DNA of 64,000 bases. Source: Georgenia muralis. Its GTDB lineage: Bacteria; Actinomycetota; Actinomycetes; Actinomycetales; Actinomycetaceae. Both the position numbers and the translations under genes were made by a program. Below are positions 1-9,126 of the stretch, piece after piece; the first letter of the stretch is position 1; each line of letters begins with the position of its first letter. Where the stretch lies: positions 2,356,001 through 2,420,000 of the forward strand of contig NZ_RKRA01000001.1 of the NCBI RefSeq assembly GCF_003814705.1, written 5' to 3'. Below the pieces are notes generated by a model that saw only the letters and a list, made by a program, of their open reading frames with translations, did not search any database and had not been told where the DNA came from.

Positions 1-117
1 GCCCCGTTCCACGACTTCGACGCCGAGGTCCCGCAGGAGCTCAAGGACGCCGTGACGGCCCTGCAGGAGCAGATCATCTCCGGTGAGCTCACGGTGGAGA
101 CGCCCAACGCCCCGTGA
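1..117 (+). CDS. C-terminal end of a BMP-family nucleoside-binding lipoprotein (partial)
   Basis: Only the last 38 codons lie in the window, ending in TGA at 115-117. The peptide ends with a charged helix (residues like QELKDAVTALQEQI) followed by ISGELTVETPN, the usual end of periplasmic BMP/Med-family binding proteins, in which this helix precedes a short strand. The identification rests mainly on context: an ABC ATPase and two permeases of the nucleoside-uptake type follow at once. In this family the protein is a membrane-anchored lipoprotein that hands nucleosides to the permeases; its signal peptide and lipobox are outside the window. A strong hairpin directly downstream suggests that expression of binding protein and transporter is uncoupled. 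Confidence 0.6.
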   Translation, partial: APFHDFDAEVPQELKDAVTALQEQIISGELTVETPNAP

Positions 118-124
118 CCTGATG

Positions 125-168
125 GACGACTGACGGCCCGGCCCTCGGGGGCCGGGCCGTCAGTCGTC
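125..168. terminator. Perfect 20-bp hairpin after the binding-protein gene
   Basis: A perfect inverted repeat: left arm 125-144, loop TCGG at 145-148, right arm 149-168. It begins 7 nt after the TGA of the binding-protein gene. No T-tract follows, which is common for actinobacterial terminators. It may terminate partially, so that the binding protein is made in excess over the ATPase and permeases, a common arrangement in ABC operons; that role is inferred. Confidence 0.7.
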
Positions 169-236
169 ACCAGCGGGTAGCGTGTCCCTCCCGGCCGCAC
201 CCCCCATCGCGCGTCCCCTCCCGCGCACCGTGACGG

Positions 237-1828
<1,592 letters not shown>

Positions 1829-1832
<4 letters not shown>

Positions 1833-3139
1833 GCGACCCGGTCCACGACCACCCCCAGCCGCCGGCCCAGCCCGGCGACGTCGTCGCCCAGGGTGAGCAG
1901 AAGCCGGCGCCCGAGGGGGCGCCGGCCGCCGGGCGGACCCGCACGCAGAGCTTCGTCAAGGACCTGCTCTCGGGGTCCTGGCTCGTCTCGCTCCTGGCGG
2001 TCGTAGCCGCCCTCGTCATCGGTGGGGTGCTGATCGCCCTGGCCGACCCGCGCGTCCAGGAGACCGCCGGCTACCTCTTCGCCCGTCCCGGCGACTTCAT
2101 CGGCGCGGCGTGGGACGCCGTCTACGGCGCCTACCGGGCCATGTTCCGCGGGGCGATCTTCGACTTCGAGGCCACCACGGCGGCGCGGATGTTCCGGCCC
2201 ATCACCGAGACGCTCGTCTTCTCGATCCCGCTCATCCTCGCCGGGCTCGGCCTGGCGGTGGGCTTCCGGGCCGGCCTGTTCAACATCGGTGCCCAGGGTC
2301 AGATCATCCTCGGCGCCATCTTCGGATCGTTCATCGGCTTCACCTTCGACCTGCCCCCCGTGCTCCACGTGACCCTCGCCGTCGTCGGCGCCGCCCTCGG
2401 CGGCGGGCTGTGGGCGGCGATCGCCGGCGTCCTCAAGGCCCGGACCGGGGCCAACGAGGTCATCGTGACGATCATGCTCAACAACATCGCGGTCTACCTC
2501 GTCGCGTACCTGCTCACCACCACGGCGTTCCAGCTGCCCGGCTCGCCGTTCCCGAAGTCCCCGCCCATCCCCACGGACTCGGCGACCTTCCCGCTGCTGC
2601 TGGGGCCCTCGTTCCGCCTCCACGCCGGCTTCCTGCTGGCGATCGCGGCGACCGCCTTCGTCTGGTGGCTCCTCGAGCGCTCCACGCTCGGCTTCGAGAT
2701 CCGCGCCGCGGGGGCCAACCCGTCCGCGGCCCGGACCGCGGGCATCTCGGTCAACCGCGTCATCGTCACCACGATGGTCATCTCCGGCGTCCTCGCCGGC
2801 CTCGCGGGCTCCTCGATCGTGCTCGGCACGGAGAAGGCGCTGACCGCCGGGGTGGCGGCGAGCTACGGCTTCGACGCCATCACCGTGGCGCTGCTGGGCC
2901 GCTCCCGCCCGGTGGGGACCTTCGTCGCCGGGCTGCTGTTCGGGGCGCTCAAGGCCGGCGGCTTCCTCATGCAGTCGACCACCGCGACGCCGATCGACAT
3001 CATCCTCGTCGTCCAGTCCGTCATCGTCCTGCTCATCGCGGCCCCGCCGCTGGTGCGCGCGATCTTCCGCCTGCCCGCACCGGGCGCCCGCCCCCGCCGC
3101 CGGCCCGCCCCGGCGGCCGTGAAGGAGGCCGCAGCATGA
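1829..3139 (+). CDS. Nucleoside ABC transporter permease 1
   Basis: A 436-residue integral membrane protein of the branched-chain-amino-acid/BMP permease family. About 45 polar N-terminal residues precede the first membrane helix (SLLAVVAALVIGGVLIAL), followed by roughly eight to ten further hydrophobic segments. The stretch with FNIGAQGQI and the later FEIRAAGANPSAARTAGI region are hallmarks of the family; the second is the cytoplasmic coupling segment that contacts the ATPase. The tail is Arg/Pro/Ala-rich. The GTG start overlaps the ATPase stop by 4 nt, and the stop overlaps the next permease start by 4 nt, so the three genes are translationally coupled. With the partner permease it should form the heterodimeric channel for nucleosides. 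Confidence 0.88.
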
Positions 3140-4422
3140 CCGCCGTCGCCACCGCGCCGGCCGGCGCGCAGCAGCGCACCGTCCTGGCCCCGATCAGCTG
3201 GCGCTGGCCGCTGATCTACGGCGTCCTCGCCCTGGTCGCCCTGGTCTTCTTCACCCTGCTGCCCGAGGGTGGCCGGGAGACCAACTACCAGATCTCCCGC
3301 GGGGGAGACCTGTGGACGATCCCCAACTTCACGGTCCCGCTCACGGCCACGAACATCGTCCTGTCCGTCGTCATGCTCGCGCTGACCGCCTACGCGGTCC
3401 GGGCGACGGCCGGCCGGCACAGGATCCCCACCTGGGTGCCGATCGTCTTCGGGATCGCGTTCGTCCTGGCGTTCCTCACCTGGGTGGGCGCGGGACGGGC
3501 GACGGTCATCCCCGTCACCACCCTGCTCTCCGGGGCGCTGGCGCTGTCGGTCCCGCTGGTCTTCGGTGCCCTCTCGGGGGTGGTGTGCGAGCGCTCGGGC
3601 ATCGTCAACATCGCCATCGAGGGACAGCTCCTCGCCGGTGCCTTCCTCGGCGCCGTCGTCGCCTCGCTCACCGCCAGCGCCTACCTCGGCCTCGTGGCGG
3701 CGCCGCTGGCGGGCGCCGCCGTCGGGGCGATCCTGGCGTTCTTCGCGGTGAAGTACTGGGTGGACCAGATCATCGTCGGTGTGGTCCTCAACGTCCTCGT
3801 CATCGGCCTGACGAGCTTCCTGTTCTCCACGGTGCTCACCGAGAACAAGGCCACCTGGAACGCCGCGCAGCGCCTGCCCACCTTGCCCGTCCCGCTGCTC
3901 AGCGAGATCCCGGTCATCGGACCGGTGCTCTTCCGCCAGACCCTGCTGGTCTACCTCATGTACGCCGCGGTGATCGTCCTCCAGGTCTTCATCTTCCGCA
4001 GCCGGTGGGGCCTGCGGATGCGCTCGGTGGGCGAGCACCCCAAGGCCGCCGACACCGTCGGGATCAAGGTCAACCGCACCCGCGTGGTCAACACGATCCT
4101 CGGCGGCGCCATCGCCGGTCTCGGCGGCGCCTTCTTCACGGTCGGCTCCGGCCTGGCCTTCGGCAAGGAGATGTCCGCCGGCCAGGGCTTCATCGCCCTC
4201 GCCGCGATGATCCTGGGCCGCTGGAACCCCGTCGGTGCGGTGGCCGCGGCGCTGCTCTTCGGCTTCTCCAAGAACCTGGGGAACGTGCTGTCCACGATCG
4301 GCTCGAACGTGCCGTCGGAGTTCCTCCTCATGCTGCCCTACGCCGTGACGATCTTCGCCGTCGCCGGCCTCGTGGGACGCGTGCGCGCACCGGCCGCCGA
4401 GAACATCCCCTACATCAAGTGA
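3136..4422 (+). CDS. Nucleoside ABC transporter permease 2
   Basis: A 428-residue membrane protein beginning at ATG 3136, which overlaps the preceding TGA (ATGA). It carries the same family motifs as its neighbour (IVNIAIEGQLLAGAF near the middle and LRMRSVGEHPKAADTVGIKV as coupling segment) and about nine to ten hydrophobic helices. Between the first and second helices lies an external segment of about 30 residues. It pairs with permease 1 and the double ATPase. The following cytidine deaminase and thymidine phosphorylase make pyrimidine (deoxy)nucleosides the likely substrates, though purine nucleosides are possible because punA is also in the window. Confidence 0.88.
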   Translation: MTAVATAPAGAQQRTVLAPISWRWPLIYGVLALVALVFFTLLPEGGRETNYQISRGGDLWTIPNFTVPLTATNIVLSVVMLALTAYAVRATAGRHRIPTWVPIVFGIAFVLAFLTWVGAGRATVIPVTTLLSGALALSVPLVFGALSGVVCERSGIVNIAIEGQLLAGAFLGAVVASLTASAYLGLVAAPLAGAAVGAILAFFAVKYWVDQIIVGVVLNVLVIGLTSFLFSTVLTENKATWNAAQRLPTLPVPLLSEIPVIGPVLFRQTLLVYLMYAAVIVLQVFIFRSRWGLRMRSVGEHPKAADTVGIKVNRTRVVNTILGGAIAGLGGAFFTVGSGLAFGKEMSAGQGFIALAAMILGRWNPVGAVAAALLFGFSKNLGNVLSTIGSNVPSEFLLMLPYAVTIFAVAGLVGRVRAPAAENIPYIK

Positions 4423-4433
4423 GCGGGGCAGGC

Positions 4434-4835
4434 ATGGGCGTGGACGAGGGGACCTGGGAGTCGCTGCGTGAGCTGGCGCGCGAGGCCATGGACCGTGCCT
4501 ACGCGCCCTACTCCGGCTTCCCGGTCGGCGCCGCGGCGCTCGTCGACGACGGCCGGACCGTCTCGGGCTGCAACGTGGAGAACGCGGGGTACGGGGTCAC
4601 CCTGTGCGCCGAGTGCGGGCTCGTCTCCGACCTCGTCCGCACGGGCGGGGGCCGGCTCGTGGCCTTCACGTGCGTCGGCGCGCAGGGCCGCCCCCTCGCG
4701 CCGTGCGGGCGGTGCCGCCAGCTCCTCTGGGAGCACGGCGGCCCCGACCTCCTCGTCGAGCTGCCGGGCGGGATCCGGCCGATGTCCGAGGTGCTGCCCG
4801 AGGCCTTCGGCCCCGATGACCTGCGCGCACCATGA
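4434..4835 (+). CDS. cdd: Cytidine deaminase
   Basis: A 133-residue enzyme that hydrolyses cytidine or deoxycytidine to uridine or deoxyuridine in the cytosol. The zinc site of the small homotetrameric class is complete: CAEC with Cys58 and catalytic Glu60, and PCGRC with Cys91 and Cys94. The substrate-binding CNVENAGYG lies at about 46-54 and the N-terminal AYAPYSGFPVGAA is standard. The start is uncertain: ATG 4434 has GGGG six bases upstream, but GTG 4419 is in frame, overlaps the permease stop (GTGA) and would add five residues. Its product feeds the next gene, thymidine phosphorylase. Confidence 0.93.
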   Translation: MGVDEGTWESLRELAREAMDRAYAPYSGFPVGAAALVDDGRTVSGCNVENAGYGVTLCAECGLVSDLVRTGGGRLVAFTCVGAQGRPLAPCGRCRQLLWEHGGPDLLVELPGGIRPMSEVLPEAFGPDDLRAP

Positions 4836-4895
4836 GCGAAGGCACCGCCCCGCGGTGCCCACCCCGACCGCCAGCGCCCGACCGAGGAGAGACGC

Positions 4896-6185
4896 ATGAC
4901 CGAAGCCTTCGACGCCGTCGACGTCATCCGCGCCAAGCGTGACGGCGCCCGCCTCAGCCCCGCCCAGATCGACTGGGTCGTCGACGCCTACACCCGCGGG
5001 GTCGTGGCCGACGAGCAGATGAGCGCCCTCGCCATGGCCATCTTCCTCAACGGCATGGAACGCGCCGAGATCTCCCGCTGGACCGAGGCGATGATCCGCT
5101 CGGGCGAGCGGATGGACTTCTCCGGCCTCGACCGCCCCACCGCGGACAAGCACTCCACCGGTGGCGTCGGGGACAAGATCACCCTGCCGCTGGCACCGCT
5201 CGTGGCCGTCTTCGGCGTCGCGGTGCCCCAGCTGTCCGGGCGCGGGCTGGGCCACACCGGCGGCACCCTGGACAAGCTCGAGGCGATCCCCGGCTGGCGC
5301 GCGGGTCTGAGCAACGAGGAGATCCTCGCTCAGCTCGGCGACGTCGGCGCGGTCATCTGCGCCGCCGGCTCCGGCCTGGCGCCCGCCGACAAGAAGCTCT
5401 ACGCCCTGCGCGACACCAGCGCCACCGTCGAGTCGATCCCGCTGATCGCCTCGTCGATCATGAGCAAGAAGATCGCCGAGGGGACGGGCTCGCTGGTCCT
5501 GGACGTCAAGGTCGGCACCGGGGCGTTCATGAAGGACCGTCACCGCGCCGGTGAGCTCGCCCAGACCATGGTCGAGCTCGGCACCGACGCGGGGGTCCGC
5601 ACCGTCGCTCTGCTCACCGACATGTCGACCCCCCTCGGGCTCACGGTCGGCAACGCCCTCGAGGTCCGCGAGTCGGTGGAGGTGCTCGCCGGCGGCGGCC
5701 CGGCCGACGTCGTCGAGCTCACCGTCGCCCTCGCCCGGGAGATGCTCGACGCCGCCGGGCGCCGCGACGCCGACCCCGCCGCGGCCCTGGCCGACGGCCG
5801 GGCGATGGACGTGTGGCGCCGCATGATCGCCGCCCAGGACGGCGACCCGGACGCCGCCCTGCCGGTCGCCCGGCACACCGAGCAGGTCCTCGCCGACCGC
5901 GACGGCGTGGTCACCGTGCTCGACGCGTACGCCGTCGGCGTCGCCTCGTGGCGGCTCGGCGCCGGACGCGCCCGCAAGGAGGACCCGGTCCAGGCCGGCG
6001 CGGGCATCGAGCTGCACGCCAAGCCCGGTGACCGGGTCCGCGCCGGGCAGCCGCTCATGACGCTGCACACCGACACCCCCGAGCGCTTCGCCCGCGCGCA
6101 GGAGGCGCTCGAGGGTGGGGTCACCGTCTCCGCCCAGGAGACCCCGCGCCCGCACGGCATCGTCCTGGGGCGGGTGGCCGGCTGA
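4896..6185 (+). CDS. deoA: Thymidine phosphorylase
   Basis: A 429-residue class II pyrimidine nucleoside phosphorylase that splits thymidine or deoxyuridine with phosphate to the base and deoxyribose-1-phosphate. The phosphate-binding motif with Lys85-His86-Ser87-Thr88-Gly-Gly is intact, as are the glycine-rich LSGRGLGHTGGTLDKLE segment and the LDVKVGTGAFMK motif of the alpha/beta domain. The C-terminal domain ends in the usual PGDRVRAGQPLMTLH barrel. It starts at ATG 4896 behind GAGGAGA and shares one base with the next gene (TGATG). Deoxyribose-1-phosphate would need a phosphopentomutase before DeoC can act; see the mutase at 10589. Confidence 0.95.
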   Translation: MTEAFDAVDVIRAKRDGARLSPAQIDWVVDAYTRGVVADEQMSALAMAIFLNGMERAEISRWTEAMIRSGERMDFSGLDRPTADKHSTGGVGDKITLPLAPLVAVFGVAVPQLSGRGLGHTGGTLDKLEAIPGWRAGLSNEEILAQLGDVGAVICAAGSGLAPADKKLYALRDTSATVESIPLIASSIMSKKIAEGTGSLVLDVKVGTGAFMKDRHRAGELAQTMVELGTDAGVRTVALLTDMSTPLGLTVGNALEVRESVEVLAGGGPADVVELTVALAREMLDAAGRRDADPAAALADGRAMDVWRRMIAAQDGDPDAALPVARHTEQVLADRDGVVTVLDAYAVGVASWRLGAGRARKEDPVQAGAGIELHAKPGDRVRAGQPLMTLHTDTPERFARAQEALEGGVTVSAQETPRPHGIVLGRVAG

Positions 6186-7201
6186 TGCCGGCCGGCTGGC
6201 GACGGCTCTCCCTCGGCACCGTCCTGGCGCGGCTGACGGCGTTCGGCGACGCGGACACGGGCGTGGGCGCGCCCGGCGTCGCCACGGCCGTCGGCGCCGC
6301 CACGGCGATCAGCGCCGCCACGCGGCTCGGCGCCGCCGGCCCGACGGCCCGGTCCGGTGGCGGGTCCGGCCCGACCGGCTCGCCGGTCGGCTCGGCGGCC
6401 CGTGACGGCGTGCCCGTCACCCTCGGCGGTGCGCCCGTCCGGCAGGTCGACCCGACGACCTGCGGCTCGGCCGTCCTGCTCATGCTCGCCGCCACCGGGG
6501 ACCCCGCCCTGGCGACGTGGCTCGAGGACGGCCGGCTGCCGGACGGGCTCGCCCCGCACCGGGTGCCGCCGGAGATCCCGCCCGCCCTGCTCACCGGACC
6601 GCTGGGCCCCGGCGCCGCGGCGCGCCGGGTCGGCGCCGCCCAGGTGCGGATCAAGGAGCGGACCTCGGCCCGGGCGCTCGGCAAGCTGTCCTGGCCCGCC
6701 TCCTACGGCACACCGCCGTGGACCGCCGCGCGCGAGGCCCGCTTCCCCGGCGTGCGGTACCGCGGCCGCCCCCTGGACGACACCTCGGCGCGGGCGGCCG
6801 TGCTGCTCGCCCGTGCGCACGCCGCGACCGTGGCCGGGATCCCCGTCCCGCTGTACACCGGGGGAGACCTGGGCGGCGGGCCGGCGACCGCGGTGCCGCG
6901 CCACGTCGTCCTGGCCGTCCCGCCCCCGCCCGGGCCCGGCCGCGGGCACGACGAGCACGGCCGCCCCGTCCTGCACCTCTACGAGCCCTCCAGCGCGCGC
7001 GTCTACCGGGTCCTCGTCGCCGAGCTCCTCGGCCGCACCGAGCCCTCGCGTGCCCTCGGCGGCTGGACGCACGTCTCGTGGGTGGTGCTCCCGACCACGG
7101 ACGGCGCCGCGGCGGCGGGTGGGTCCGCCGACCTTGCGCCCGCCGACACCGCGGGCCAGGGTGGACGTGCAGGATCCCACCGAGCCGAGGAGGAGTCATG
7201 A
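6185..7201 (+). CDS. Cysteine-peptidase-like protein of unknown function
   Basis: I do not recognise a named family. The 338-residue protein starts with about 75 residues rich in Ala, Gly and Thr (no clear signal peptide), followed by a compact domain. This opens with RQVDPTTCGSAVLLML, in which Gln87 and Cys93 are spaced as the oxyanion-hole Gln and nucleophile of papain-fold (C39/NlpC-like) peptidases. A His at about 240 (PRHVVLAV) and an acidic residue in HLYEPSSARVYRV (Glu267) follow in the right order for a Cys-His-acid triad. The Pro/Ala/Gly-rich tail is probably disordered. It shares one base with deoA upstream and overlaps the acidic small gene by 4 nt, so the three are co-translated. 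Protease function is inferred from motif order alone. Confidence 0.6.
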   Translation: MPAGWRRLSLGTVLARLTAFGDADTGVGAPGVATAVGAATAISAATRLGAAGPTARSGGGSGPTGSPVGSAARDGVPVTLGGAPVRQVDPTTCGSAVLLMLAATGDPALATWLEDGRLPDGLAPHRVPPEIPPALLTGPLGPGAAARRVGAAQVRIKERTSARALGKLSWPASYGTPPWTAAREARFPGVRYRGRPLDDTSARAAVLLARAHAATVAGIPVPLYTGGDLGGGPATAVPRHVVLAVPPPPGPGRGHDEHGRPVLHLYEPSSARVYRVLVAELLGRTEPSRALGGWTHVSWVVLPTTDGAAAAGGSADLAPADTAGQGGRAGSHRAEEES

Positions 7202-7422
7202 GCACCGAGCGCGCCGACGACGTCGAGCACGACCCGGACATCGACGGCCAGGAGCACGTCGTCGACACCGACCCGGCCCGCGCCCCGGAGGAGTACGCCC
7301 CGGAGGTCGAGGTCGACGAGCCGACCCGGGAGGCGGAGCCCGCCGACGTGGCGGAGCAGCTCATCGAGGTGCCCGTCCATGAGGACGAGGAGAGCGACGC
7401 CGCGGAGACCGCCGAGTACTGA
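7198..7422 (+). CDS. Very acidic 74-residue protein of unknown function
   Basis: Starts at ATG 7198, inside the stop of the preceding gene (ATGA), behind a strong GAGGAGG ribosome binding site. By my count 28 of 74 residues are Asp or Glu against three Arg and no Lys; there is no Cys or Trp and no hydrophobic core, so it is probably disordered alone. The coupling and good ribosome binding site suggest it is made in at least equal amounts to the cysteine-peptidase-like protein. It could be an inhibitor or propeptide-like partner, a substrate or a metal-binding tail; nothing in the sequence decides this. The ORF is bounded by a hairpin at 7440. Confidence 0.7.
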   Translation: MSTERADDVEHDPDIDGQEHVVDTDPARAPEEYAPEVEVDEPTREAEPADVAEQLIEVPVHEDEESDAAETAEY

Positions 7423-7439
7423 CCGGACTAGGCTGGTCC

Positions 7440-7468
7440 GCCGGGCCGCCAGTCGAGGGCGGCCCGGC
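7440..7468. terminator. Hairpin between the acidic gene and deoC
   Basis: Inverted repeat with an 11-bp stem (7440-7450 pairing with 7458-7468) and a 7-nt loop, starting 17 nt after the acidic gene's stop. A -10-like TAGGCT lies just upstream at 7429-7434, so the same sequence could instead sit at the 5' end of a separate deoC transcript. Confidence 0.45.
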
Positions 7469-7504
7469 CAGCACCGGGCACGCGCCCGCACCGAAGGAGA
7501 GACG

Positions 7505-8164
7505 ATGAGCCCCACCCGCACCGAGGTCGCCCGCATGGTCGACCACACCCTGCTCAAGCCCGAGGCCACGGAGCAGGACGTCGCCGCGCTCGTGGCGCAG
7601 GCCCGCGAGCTCGGGGTCTACTCGGTGTGCGTCTCGCCCAGCATGCTGCCGCTCACCGGCACCGGGGAGGTCAAGGTCGCGACCGTGTGCGGCTTCCCCT
7701 CCGGCGCCCACCACGCCGACGTCAAGGCCGCGGAGGCCGCCCGCTCGGTCGCCGACGGCGCCGACGAGATCGACATGGTCGTCAACCTCTCCCTGGCCAC
7801 GACGGGCCGCTACGACGACGTGCGCGGCGAGATCGCCGCCGTCCGTGCCGCCGCGCCCGCTCCGGTCGTCCTCAAGGTCATCATCGAGTCCGCGGCGCTG
7901 GGCGACGACCAGGTCGTCGCGGTGTGCGAGGCGGCGGAGGCCGCCGGCGCCGACTTCGTCAAGACCTCCACCGGGTTCCACCCCGCCGGCGGCGCCAGCG
8001 CGCACGCGGTGGCGCTCATGGCCCGCACGGTGGGCGGACGCCTGGGTGTCAAGGCCTCCGGGGGCATCCGCACCACCGAGGCGGCGCTGGAGATGATCGC
8101 CGCGGGGGCGACGCGGCTGGGCCTGTCCGGGACCGGTGCCGTCCTCGACGGGCTCCCCGACTGA
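7505..8164 (+). CDS. deoC: Deoxyribose-phosphate aldolase
   Basis: A 219-residue class I aldolase that cleaves 2-deoxyribose-5-phosphate to acetaldehyde and glyceraldehyde-3-phosphate, completing deoxynucleoside catabolism. The Schiff-base lysine lies in [11 protein letters not shown] (Lys153) and the second active-site lysine in [11 protein letters not shown] (Lys183); DEIDMVVN carries the conserved Asp. ATG 7505 sits behind GAAGGAGAG. The reading frame stays open far upstream, but this start matches family N-termini ([12 protein letters not shown] near the beginning). Shared pathway with deoA, punA and the uptake system upstream. Confidence 0.95.
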   Translation: MSPTRTEVARMVDHTLLKPEATEQDVAALVAQARELGVYSVCVSPSMLPLTGTGEVKVATVCGFPSGAHHADVKAAEAARSVADGADEIDMVVNLSLATTGRYDDVRGEIAAVRAAAPAPVVLKVIIESAALGDDQVVAVCEAAEAAGADFVKTSTGFHPAGGASAHAVALMARTVGGRLGVKASGGIRTTEAALEMIAAGATRLGLSGTGAVLDGLPD

Positions 8165-8235
8165 GCCCGCCCGGCTCCCCGACCACCCCGGACCACGACG
8201 AGCCGACGGCTCGGCGCCGACAGGACGGAACTGCC

Positions 8236-9003
8236 TTGGCCCTGCTGGACGGCAAGACCCTGCTCGTCACCGGAGTGCTCACGGAGGGCTCGATCGCCTT
8301 CCACGTGGCGCGGCTCGCGCAGGAGCAGGGCGCCGACGTCGTCCTGACGTCCTTCGGACGCCAGCTCCGGCTCACCCAGGCGATCGCCCGGCGACTGCCG
8401 GCCGCCGCCCCGGTGGTCGAGCTCGACGTCACCTCCGACGCCGACCTCGCAGCGCTCGCCGCCCGGACGGGGGAGCACACCGACCACCTGGACGGCGTCG
8501 TGCACTCCATCGGCTTCGCGCCGCAGTCGGTGCTCGGCGGCAACTTCCTCGCGGCGCAGTGGCCGGACGTGGCGACGGCGCTCCAGGTCTCGGCCTTCTC
8601 GCTCAAGGCGCTGGCCGCCGCCGCGCAGCCGCTGCTCGGGCGGGGCTCGTCGATCGTCGGGCTGACCCTCGACGCGACGGTCGCCTGGCCCGTCTACGAC
8701 TGGATGGGCGTGGCCAAGGCGGCCCTGGAGTCCACCGCCCGCTACCTCGCCCGGGACCTCGGCCCGGCCGGCATCCGCGTCAACCTGGTCTCCGCCGGGC
8801 CCGTGCGCACCAAGGCCGCGACGTCGATCCCCGGCTTCGAGACCCTCGAGGGCGGCTGGGACGCGCGCGCCCCGCTGGGCTGGGACGTCGCCGACGCCGA
8901 GCCGACGGCCCGCGCCGTCGCGGCCCTGCTCTCCGACTGGTTCCCGGCGACCACGGGGGAGATCGTCCACGTCGACGGCGGCGTGCACGCCATGGGCGTC
9001 TGA
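8236..9003 (+). CDS. fabI: Enoyl-[acyl-carrier-protein] reductase, InhA-like
   Basis: A 255-residue short-chain dehydrogenase-fold enzyme that reduces trans-2-enoyl-ACP with NADH in the last step of fatty acid elongation. The N-terminal LLDGKTLLVTGVLTEGSIAFHVARLAQEQGA closely resembles the divergent nucleotide-binding loop of mycobacterial InhA. The active site Tyr154-x6-Lys161 (YDWMGVAK) corresponds to Tyr158/Lys165 of InhA. I place the start at TTG 8236, behind AGGACGGAA, because homology begins there and no ATG or GTG is better placed. It stands alone here, without the fabG partner that often precedes inhA. Confidence 0.9.
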   Translation: MALLDGKTLLVTGVLTEGSIAFHVARLAQEQGADVVLTSFGRQLRLTQAIARRLPAAAPVVELDVTSDADLAALAARTGEHTDHLDGVVHSIGFAPQSVLGGNFLAAQWPDVATALQVSAFSLKALAAAAQPLLGRGSSIVGLTLDATVAWPVYDWMGVAKAALESTARYLARDLGPAGIRVNLVSAGPVRTKAATSIPGFETLEGGWDARAPLGWDVADAEPTARAVAALLSDWFPATTGEIVHVDGGVHAMGV

Positions 9004-9096
9004 CGCCTCGCCGCTGACCTGGGGTTCTCCTCCTGCCCGGACCAAGGTCCCGGGGGCCGGTGACCTCCCGCCCCGCACACTGACCGGGACAGAAGT

Positions 9097-9108
9097 TACG
9101 GTGCCGTA
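9097..9108. promoter_or_regulatory. Palindromic operator-like site before the NMO-like gene
   Basis: TACGG-TG-CCGTA is a perfect palindrome with two central bases, flanked symmetrically by AA (9093-9094) and TT (9111-9112). It lies 18 nt before the ATG of the following gene. The form resembles operators of TetR-family lipid regulators, but no such regulator is encoded nearby. The assignment is by shape only. Confidence 0.4.
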
Positions 9109-9126
9109 GGTTTCGGAGAGTCCCTC

